Below the pieces are notes generated by a model, which did no database searches, had not been told where the DNA came from, and saw only the letters and a list, made by a program, of their open reading frames with translations. A DNA stretch of 64,000 nucleotides from Gymnorhina tibicen (taxonomy: Eukaryota > Chordata > Aves > Passeriformes > Artamidae). Shown here in pieces: positions 1 to 10,000 of this stretch. The first letter of the stretch is position 1. Every line of letters starts with the position of its first letter. The DNA lies in assembly GCA_013399875.1 (NCBI GenBank), contig VXAZ01001668.1:248001-312000 (forward strand), in the 5' to 3' direction. A program made the translations under genes and the position numbers.

Positions 1-3000
1 AAAGCTGAAAACTTCCTTAGGTGATAATTCTGCCTCCTCCTGCTGCAGAAACCTTCCACAAAGTAAGGGTCATAAAAGCAACAAAGTCAATATTTCTGCT
101 TCCCCCTTTATCCATAGCACATAAGCTGCTCCACAGTTTCTCTGCATTAAACCATGCAGTGCTTAAACTTCACAAATTCCCAGCTGCCATGCACTCACAA
201 CTGATTTATTTCCATTTACTTTGGGAAATCCCAAATACAGCAGAGGCTGTTCTCATCGCCTCATGGAAAATGTAAATCCACTTACTGATGATGAATTCCT
301 GTAGCACTCTTCCTGCACCATCCCCCAGCTCCCTGTGCCTCCCCTGCCAGCTCTTACTCAAAACGTTGATGCAGGAGCTGGGTTTTTGCGTGGCAATCCT
401 CGTTCCCCATTAGCCTGAACTCAGTACTTAGATCAGCTGTGCCCATCCCTTTTGGGATCAGTAGCACAGGAGTTTCCTTTCAGTATTTAAAAAGAGGAGA
501 CTCCAGCTGATGCTGCAAATAAACCGGTCAAAAATTAAAATGAAACTATTTCCCACCAGGGCAATTCACAGAAACAGAGGAGTTGCACTGAAATTCCAGG
601 GGAGGTTATTCAGCCCAGGATGGAATTAGGAAAGGAGCAAATTAGGAAGGAAGAATTCACCCACTCAGGAATAACCCTGTTAATCTGGGCATTTCTTGAC
701 CTGAGAAAGTTGGAAGCCTCAAAAGAGCAAGGGTGGGAATCATTCTCCCACAGGTTGGCAAAAGTGTTTATGCACTGAGACATAATGAGAAATTATGTTT
801 TTTCCATTAACATAGTCCTAAAATTAAACTTTCTGTTAACACATGAAATTAAAAATATTTCCCAACCCTTATGAAATGGAATTTCTGTTTCCCAGACGAG
901 CCTCAGAAATGTGATTTTTATCCCTTTGCTTTGTGCAATGATTTGTTTGAAGAAACCAGCTCCAGCCTTTTCCACACTCACTGATACAGAGGATGTTTAA
1001 GGTGCTTTATCTTTGCTGAACAATGCTGCAGATATGAATTCCATCACATTCACTCCCCAGACAAGTTTACACCTCTCAGATTAGAGTGACATCGTGACAC
1101 TGCTCTAATGTTCTCTCCCCCTTCCTTTTTTACAGTGTTATATTGGTTTCAGCACGAACCCGCACCTGAAACTTTCGTTGTGGCTTCAATCTGTTGGACT
1201 GGAAATGAAGATGAAATGGGTTTTTGTATACACAAATGCTCTGTAATGCTGATAAGGGGTGATGTGAACAGAATACAGACCAATACAACAGAATTGTGTA
1301 TTCAGCCTGCCTGGTAAAGGAGATACTTTCTCAACAGTCTGTTAAGGAGCAATAAATGATTTGTAAGTATGACCCTCAATAGAGTGGGGACTCATTTCTC
1401 CTAATAACCCTGACACACACAAAAAATTAATGAAAAGGATATTCTTGGCAATAATGTGACTTTTGGGAGCCTTCAGAGCCACCTACTCCCTGTGTCCAGC
1501 AAGGAGCACTGGGGAAGCCTGTTGGGACTAATGAATCAAACTTTCCCTGGCTCAGATCTCTTCCAGCAATTATGTGATGGGCTTGGATCTTGATTGGCAG
1601 CTCTTCTCTCTTAATCTGAACGGTGTCAGGTCAGTTTGAGCATGGTGCTAACTGGAGTGTTTTGAATTGCTGTTTCCAAAGCAGGTGTGTGGCAGTGCAC
1701 TCACCAGTCCCTCACAGCATCTCCCAGAGCAGAAGTGAGTTTGCTCTACCTGTAACCTGAGAAATGGCAAGAATAGAAATCTGCTTTGGCTCCAGCTGTG
1801 AATCAGGGGGAGAATTCACTTCAATTTGAGAGTGGGAGTGCATTTGGAAACTTCCCTGTACTTACTACCCTTTCTCACTGCAATGCTAAGGGCTGTAAAA
1901 GCCTGAAAATTCTTAAAAACGCCCTTTTGGCTGAAGAGTGAGAAGTTCTGTGTTTGGACAATGGCAACACGAGACCTCCTGTTGGAGCTTGTCTGGATTC
2001 AGTTGGGCAATTCTGCAATGACATCTGGTCCTTTTTAGAGCTGCATTCTGTGCTGTGGGTGAATGTTGTTTATATACAAGTGCATTAATTAGACCTGGAA
2101 AGTCTAATTAAGATGAAAGGGAGGGAGACAGACACCATCCAGGAGGTGTGTGCATGTCACCATGAATTGTCTTCCCCTCCTCATCACCAGGAGAGAGGCT
2201 GCTCTGGAGATGGAAAGAACCAGGGACCCAAAGGAGCTCAGAGCACACAGTTGTGGGTGTAATTAAAAAGCACAATTACATCTGTGAACAAGAGGCTAAA
2301 TAAAAGCAAGCCATAGATAATCACTGGAATAAAAACCAGAGCCTCCTTGTGCCCAGCACCATCCACTCCTAGAAACAAACTTGTTTCAGACCATGTTGAA
2401 ATCTAGTAGCTTGACAGAATAATGCATGGCTGCTGTAAAGCTGCCAGTGAAATTAAGAGCTTTTTGGCAAACTAACAAAGAGACTCGGTCCAAAGGTTTA
2501 AGGTTTATGGAGCTGCTTCAATCGTGTTTCATGCTTGACTTTCTGCAGTCCTCCTGAACTGGCTGAATGCATCACTGTGGTGTTTTTATCGAGTCAAGGC
2601 ACCGAGCGAGGCTTTTCTATTTCACGCCCCATTCATACCTTGCTACACAGACTCCGTAATGGGGCTTATCCCAAAGGCCTCTTGCTTTTCCCTTTGGAAA
2701 GTTTTTTTCCAGAAAATAATAACGGGCAGTTCTTCAATTCTGTAACTTCAGCACACATCTCTTGCAGCTCAGATCTTTTGTTATAGTTATCTGGGTTCAA
2801 ATGAGGTCCAAAGTTGGCCTGAACAGTCTGAATGCTGATTTCTTTTGTTATTTCTGCAAGTTTAAGCAAAAATCCTGTCACATCTGCAAAAAGAATCTCA
2901 GTTCAATTCAGTGCATCAGGAGCTACCCACCCAGTCTCATCATTTTAATTTTATACAAGTTGAGCAAATTTTGATTTTATTGCAAAATGGTAATATTTTT

Positions 3001-3980
3001 TCTCTGTTCAGAGCAAGTTCCTGAGCAGGGAGTAATTTGCACACCTGTGGAACAGGAGTTCTCTGTATAATAAACTGAATTAAACTGGGTGCATCTAAAT
3101 TAGTTTTAGCCTCTTAGGACAGCAACATAGGCATTCTGTTATCAGACAAGTATGGGCTGTACTCTGAGATAGCAGGTGAGACTATATATCTTGTAAAGAT
3201 GGGTAAGAGTAACAAGAAATAAGATTTCAGATAATGCCTGTGGGTGCTACTCCTAACTGTCCAACAACATGGTCCTGCTTAGCAATTTTAAGAAAAATTT
3301 AAAAATTCAAGACTGTGAGCAAAACCCATGTGAAGACTTTATTTCACCTGTGAAATATGTGGTGTGTTCAGTGATCCAGAGCAGTTCTCCCAAAGTCATT
3401 AGAATTTTAGTACCACAAAACAAAAATATGGCTTTTTCAAAGGCTTGGGGCTATTTTTTTCCCCCCGATCCATAGCAAAGTATTTTTTGCCATTTATACA
3501 AAGGAGGAAAATGAGGTTCTCTTTTCATATGAAATTGAAATAATTTGTTCTATGCACAGGGGAAAAAACCGAGGGCCAAGTTAGAAAAAGCACCAAAATC
3601 TGAATGAACCAGCAGAAATGCTCTGTTCCTAACCCAATTCGAGATTTGCAGTCACTGTGGGGACATTTTGCTGATTCCCAGTCTCATGGTTTCAGGACAT
3701 CCCTGCTGTGTTAGATTTGATACTGTTCTCCTGTTCTAGTCTAACCACATTTGTTATTAAATACAGCACTTCCAGTGTTATTTGAGGTACGGAACGGGAC
3801 CAGGGAAAGGGACCTCTCGAGTTGAGCTGGGTAACAATGACAAAATTTCAGCCTTGCAGACTTACATTGTACCTTTGCCTGGAGGAAAGATGAAGAGCAT
3901 TATTTTGGTTAAAGGAGGGAGGCTGTCCCATTTTAGCAGCATCAGTAACGTCTGTTTATCAATAACAGAGCTTCTTTAGG
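1..3980. other. 3' flank of PLPP4, intergenic
   Basis: AT-rich, CpG-poor sequence with no recognised coding exon, RNA gene or assignable repeat. Two stretches with clustered homeodomain-type TAATTA/ATTA words (about 2040-2120 and 2250-2340) resemble conserved non-coding DNA in style only. An open minus-strand frame at 2666-2905 looks somewhat protein-like but has no recognised relative. In mammals the next gene in this direction is WDR11. Confidence 0.6.
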
Positions 3981-4011
3981 GTTTTTATTTTTTTTGCGAT
4001 GCTCTACATGG

Positions 4012-4017
4012 TTTATT
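4012..4017 (-). other. Candidate polyadenylation signal AATAAA, second site
   Basis: Minus strand reads GTTAATAAACCATGTAGAG, then GCATCGC, then a run of A with one T (plus-strand 3982-3995). No GT-rich element follows. It may be a weak distal site, or the hexamer and tail of a retroposed RNA end; the sequence alone cannot decide. Confidence 0.3.
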
Positions 4018-4089
4018 AACGAAAATAACTTGAAAAATAAATTATATTTTTCTCAAAAACGAAATGATAACACACAGATGTACAAACCC

Positions 4090-6877
4090 ACATTCATGTG
4101 TTGTTTTATTGGTGCATTACAACGTTACATTTCCTTCACACCGAGAAAGCATGAGATTAAAATACATCGATCCACAAAAACGCCTTCCCTACGCCGACCT
4201 CGCACTGGTGACTGCGGCACCTACAGATCCCTCCGCGAGTTTCGTTCCATTAAGTCTTTCACAATTTTAATTACATTTCAATCAAACCTTTTACATTGTC
4301 TGCTTTACGACTTTCGATTTAATTATTCCCATTAAAACGTGTTATTCTTTGCTGCTTTTCCGAGTTCACCGATTACTCTCGCAATTCCGTTTTTTTACGC
4401 TATATTACGCTTCATGTTCCAGTCCTTTAACAGCCACTACTCACTCAAGGGCTCTGTGAGCTTTCCCCGTCCCAAAGAAGACAGCTTGTTTGTATCAAAA
4501 GCCATTAAAATGCTGGGAATGTGTACAGCACAGTTAGGAGGCCCCACTCAATTTTGAGAATAAGCCAGATCTATATAAAAACATGCAAAATGCTCTATGC
4601 ATCAGTATTAAACTTCTAATTTTGATTGAAGATTTATTTTTTTTTTTTCAACATTTGCATATAACCTGGAAGACTAGGGTTCCTGCTGAAAGAAAGAGCT
4701 AATGGCTAAGCCTCACCCTGACTCTAGGGCTTTCAGGGCTTTCACCCTGACTCTAATCCTCCCACATGAAATAATAGAAAACTATATTTGTTACAGAATT
4801 CTGTAGGATGGTTTAAAAACTTTGTAGGAAGATTAAACCTCTGTTAAACTCTGTGGAATTCTGGAATAAGATCTCAATCACACCAGAGGAGTGTTCTGTT
4901 AAACCCAGTGCAAATCCCAAATAATTTTGCTTTGCTGATGCTGGTATTGTGAATTACTGTACATTCACCAGGAAAACCCCAGCTAAGTTCAACTGCCTCT
5001 GTTGCAGAGCTCAGAATTCTGTAACTGCCAGTGAAACATCCTCCCTCTGACACAGTTAAACTGGTACCAGCTTTACAAGGCCTGATTTCTACAGAACCTC
5101 CTGGGCTCACGCCGGTTACATTCTGTTCCTTGATGTCATTTCCTATTTGTAGTCATTTTCAAACACCATGTAAGTTCATACACAGCAAGGTTACATCCTC
5201 TTGTACACAGTTATTAGATTTATTTTTAATGGGATCCTAATTTACTTGCTTTTTATAAAAATTCAAGTGTTGCCAATCAGGAAGCAGCTCTTCTCAAAAC
5301 AAATCTACAAAGCTTAGCTTTGAGGAAAGTAAATGACAAGCCTTACATAAAGACATTGAGCTGTTTAAATCACAAAATGTCTACAAGGCCAATGCATATT
5401 CCAACAGGAACACAGAAATTATAATCATGGCAGCAGTCTCCTCCAGTCTGAAGCACCGTAATTGTGGTGGTTGATCAATGTTATCTTGATTGCTCCAAGA
5501 AAAGTTCAACTGCCAGGGTGTGGTCTGGAATATTTTGCCTGCATTTTCACAGGATACCTAAGGAGAAAAAAACCTGGAATCTGACATTCTGCCATCCAAA
5601 GGTACATCATCTCACAGGAATGTGATGTATACTGCATAGTGCATACATAACAAACAGAATCCTACTGATAATAAATTAACTAAGGTCACACTTATCGACC
5701 TTCTCCATACCAACAGTGGTTTGATTCAGGTGAGTTCCAGTTCAGGTACCACACCAGCCTTGGCAAACACCATGCCCAAGAGCATGGTGAGCTGAAAATG
5801 TGGGATGGGATTAGTGGAAAACTGTCTCCAGCCTTCCTCTGGATATGTTACAGTGCTGGAAACCACCACAAGCATTCGTGGTTGTGCGAATGTCACGAAT
5901 GAAAATCTTTGCATTTCCTTAGATCACCAATGCTGCAGTGAGTCAGTACACAAGAATGAACATGGCACACCGAGATCCACAGAAAACTTTGTGTTTCTTT
6001 ATCCTCCCAGTTTTAGGGGTTTTTAAACATTCCTTTGAAAGACTTCAGCTTGTTAAATGCTATGGGTGTTCTTTTCCTTCGATCTGTTTTGACGGTAAAT
6101 ACTGCGAGAGTTCTCAAAAATTGCTGATGATGTAATACCAAGTCTCTAATCCATCCTGCGAACATAATATGTTGTTCTAAGTTGATAATTTTAACAGCAT
6201 GGAATTTCTTGAACGAGAGAATCATCCTGTGGAACTACTAATGCACGAGGCTTGGCTCTTACAAGCACTTCACCATCCACCCCTTTTGCCTGCTTAGTCA
6301 TTAGTAGCTCAGAATGACCTTGGCAAAACTTGACAATTAATACAAAGTTCCACCATCCCGTGGAGATTTTTGTTAATGTCAGAAGGCAGCAAGATAAACA
6401 TAAGGATGATGCCTTAAATCATCAAATTACAGATGTTGAACACCTGGTGAAAAGTGCTCTGTGTACTCACCACCCATTGACATCAATGAGTGCTGAAAAT
6501 GACCAGAACTCTGTAGAAGATACTCAGTACTTCAGAAAATCTGTTTCCAGATCTATTATATCCTCAGCCACATCTCAAAATTACTCTCTTAACCATTCTC
6601 CACATGTGACTGTTTTAAATAATGTTCTTTCCCCTTCCCTCAAGTAGTTCTACCTGTTTGCTGTAGACTGAAAACAGATAATTCAGCAAGTCAACACGAA
6701 CTGAAAATTTAACTTTAAAAGTATGATGGTATCATGGCATTAAAAATAAAATATTTAACTTCCCTTTATAAAAAGGAAAGAACCAAAAGAAAAAATGTGC
6801 AGTAAGAACCACTGTTAAGAGACCAGTTTGGAGGAAATGTGAGAAGACTAAAAGTTCATTCTGCACATTTCTCAAAG
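4090..6877 (-). other. PLPP4: Probable long 3' UTR of PLPP4
   Basis: Inferred. No canonical AATAAA lies on the minus strand in the first 1.6 kb after the stop. The first hexamers are at 5219-5224 and 4633-4638, then 4105-4110 and 4012-4017. The 4105-4110 signal is followed by a CA and a GT-rich downstream element, the best-formed site. Scattered CpG-containing stretches at 5870-6250 and 3990-4440 suggest constrained sequence. No minus-strand gene other than PLPP4 is visible here. RNA evidence is needed to fix the real end. Confidence 0.45.
4105..4110 (-). other. Candidate polyadenylation signal AATAAA, best site
   Basis: Minus strand reads CCAATAAAACAACACATGAA, followed by GTGGGTTTGTACATCTGTGTG: a hexamer, a CA cleavage candidate within about 15 bases, and a GT-rich downstream element. 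This is the arrangement of a strong mammalian or avian poly(A) site. Assignment to PLPP4 is inference from strand and position. Confidence 0.5.
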
Positions 6878-7077
6878 TCATACGGGACCTTCAGTTATTC
6901 CCTCCAGAGGCAGCCCAGTAGCATTGTCTGCTGTAGGTCTCTCTTCTTTCTTCACTGAGTTCTGATCCAGCAGGCTGACGTAAGATTTGTGACAGGCTGT
7001 ATTACCCAAAGGAGGGTAGTGCTGTCTGTAGCAAATATAAGCAAAAATGAGGCCAATGATCCCTCCAACAAAAGCAT
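6878..7077 (-). CDS. PLPP4: PLPP4 exon 7, C-terminus and stop
   Basis: Completes Asp206 and encodes 207-271 followed by [19 protein letters not shown] is the last membrane segment. The cytoplasmic tail includes [19 protein letters not shown] and [15 protein letters not shown] and ends in LEGITEGPV, the PLPP4-specific C-terminus. The acceptor CTTTTTTCCTCCAG has a strong pyrimidine tract. The 3' UTR continues toward lower coordinates. Confidence 0.96.
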
Positions 7078-10000
7078 CTGGAGGAAAAAAGCAACAAAAC
7101 CAGAAGCATGTTACCAGGAAAAGGTCAGCCAGTAGTGACAACTGCAAATAAAATACATTTGGTTGACTTGAAAGTGTTTTACACAGAAAACGTGAATTTT
7201 GAATTTTCCTAAAGAATGTGGAGCCAAATACCACAATCACAGGGGATACATAAAATCAGTCCTTTGCTGGGGGCATCTCCAGCATTTTGAACACCCAAAA
7301 TATAGGTGGTTGGCTATCTTTTGGGAGATGAACACTGGGAATAGAATGGCTTCCATGGGGTATCAAACACTCCCGACAGTTCCAGATCACAGCTGACCAT
7401 TTGTGGGTGGGCAACCCATGGATCTTCTCCCGCTTACAAAAGCAGACTGCCAAGAACAATTCCAAGCTGGATGAATTCTTACCAAAAGCACCTGAAAGGT
7501 CAAAGACTAAGCACGCCTGTTAACTGATTTAACATCTTTTGAGTATCTTTGATGTTTTTTTACTATCCCATACTCCTACCAGAACATAAAGTAAAATATG
7601 TTTATTGGGGGAGATATTTGCAGCTCTCACATGGGCAATTTTAAGTTTTCCATGGAACACTAAGAGGATTCCTTCTGTTTCTAGTTCTGCCTCTTATAAA
7701 ATACTCACCTGATCTTGTTTTTCATTTACAAACAACAAGAGAAAAATTTCACTGAAAATACACACTTTTTGAAAGCCTCAGATTTACATGAAGAATAATG
7801 AAGTGAGGCAAAAGACACTGGTTAAAATATGACCTGACAACACATTTTATTTTAACAAGACTTACTCAGCACCATATCATCTGTGCATATCTGTGTTCCA
7901 TTCTTTCAATTACAAAGAAACCACAGTGTAATAAAAATGGTGAATCATTGAGTTTACTGGCAAAGAAGGGTAAATCAATACAAATTAATTTTGTCTAAAG
8001 TCCTTAAATACAGATTAAATGCCTTACTTGGCCAGTTTGATATATATTAGAACAAAGGGGCTGTGGTTCAATTTTCAATGCGTAATAGATGGTTTGTAAT
8101 CATCAGAGGAGTGAGAGTCCTTTCATCACGAATGGCTAGGGCAAGAAAACCTGAAAAAATTAATCCTGAGGTGGATAAATTTAAGAAATGTAAGTCACAG
8201 TTGAGCAACAGGACTACATGGAATGACCTAGGAGATGTCTTCTAATCCTATGTTCTCTTCCTCCACATGAAAGAACATAATGAACCTATCACAAATTAAT
8301 GTAACAGGGGCTCAAACAAGAATTTCAAAGGTGGTTGTGCGCAGACAGTATCTGCAAGCAGACAGAAGCTTATTCTACCCACACTGGAAGCTGACTGATT
8401 TCATCAGCCTGTCCCTATCAAACCATAATGGTATTAAAGGTACTGAGAGCAAGAATTTCACTGTACAGCATCAATCAGCTTGTAAGAAACTTAGTTATTG
8501 TGACAAGATTAATTTTCTATAATCCTGTGTTGGGTGCAGTTCTCAGACTACCCAGCTTTAACCGTGGTTGACTGAATATTGTCCTAGCTGCTTTTTTATT
8601 TTGCTTAGCAATCAGGTCAAACCTAGGATTACTATTGTTAATTATGGACAAACATCAGAATTTTGCCAGTTCTCTGTAAGTTCTCTGGTATTTTAAGACT
8701 TGCTGAAAACTTGCCCAGATAATTTTTTTCAAAACCTTTACACAAATTATGCAAATCTGGGCCTCAGCTTGGGCACCGCAGTAGCACAAATTCCCTACGT
8801 GATTTATGCCAAAGTTTTCTAGCTTACTGACCTCAACTGAGGGTAATAAGCAAAAACTCAGGCAGCTATTTTAACTCCTGTTTTTGAAAAAAGCAATTCT
8901 GAATTTGTTTGATTTCATGGTAGAAATAACCTTCCTCTTTCATTTTTTCTTTCTTTTTCTTTTGTCCATAAGTGAAAAAGAATGTTCTTTCAGTCTCAGT
9001 ATTTAACTTTACTTTTTTCCGTGCAAAATTGTCCCTTATTCCATGAGTAAATTAACATTTTCAGAATTATAGGACTATACAGGGACATAGGAACTTAAAA
9101 GCAATTGATGTATTCAGGAATATATCTTGAATTCAGGATTCACAGTGAAATATCCTAATATTCACCAAAACCAATACTAAGGTCTTGAATATTACTCTCT
9201 GCAGCCAAATAGAAGGGAGCTCATAAAGTTCTCACAGTATTAATGTTCTGAGCACACTCAGTGGATTTTTAATATAGAGATACTCCACTCCGTCTTTCAC
9301 CTGCACCATGCTAAGTCTTGGACTCAAAACTGATGGTCCTTTTTCATTTCTCACAGCATAGCTAAGGCTCCATCACAAAGCCACCATAAATAATTTACCA
9401 CAGTTAGCTGACTCTGCTGAGCATAGAAGCCGAGGCCTGAGGTTCTGTGCTGTGTACAGAGTGAACAAGTCTCCCCCATGGGAGCACAGTTCTCTCAGGG
9501 AAAAGCAGAGGTCACCTGCAGGATAACGTCTGCCAGCACCGCTCTTGGGAAGAGATGAGTTTGCAGCTCCATCTCCTTAAAATTCAAAGGCAGAAGAGGA
9601 GCAGCTGTGACGAACCGAGTCACAACCCCCTGGGTGCAGTTTTCCTTCACCATGTTCAAAACACCCCATCATAACCTGTCTCACAGCACATGTTCAAGTC
9701 CATAAATAATTCCTGCTCCTGGCAGGAGATAGTACACACTGCAAACACGTGTTCCAAACTTGAGAGTAAACCTCTACTCTCCACATTTCTTTCACACTCC
9801 TCCTTTTCTCTTTAACAGAGAGCTCAAGCCAGCCAAGTGTCAAGTGTTTTCTGCCCCTCCTGCCAGCCTGGTGAGGCAGCACCTCGTGCTCAGCAGCTCC
9901 ATCCTGGAGGCTCTCTGCAGCTCCAGTGTCACTGAGAAAAGGAGAGTAATGAGTCCTGAAACAAGACAAGGCTCTGCTGGGAACCAGGAGACTCCTTAGA

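Larger units (their letters stand above)
3990..4440. other. AT-rich, CpG-replete block
   Basis: About 23 CpG dinucleotides in 450 bases at under 40% GC, more than expected from base composition. The flanks show the usual vertebrate CpG depletion. It is not a CpG island by GC content. It contains two minus-strand AATAAA hexamers and borders an A-rich run on that strand. Options are a constrained or germline-unmethylated 3' UTR end, a regulatory element, or recently acquired DNA. Confidence 0.7.

Noticed and set aside
1..3980. Search for WDR11, expected downstream by synteny
   Set aside because: No WDR11 coding segment was recognised; it probably lies beyond the window.
6330..6647. 105-codon plus-strand frame
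   Set aside because: Antisense to the presumed PLPP4 3' UTR, no recognised motif, no splice or Kozak support; treated as chance.
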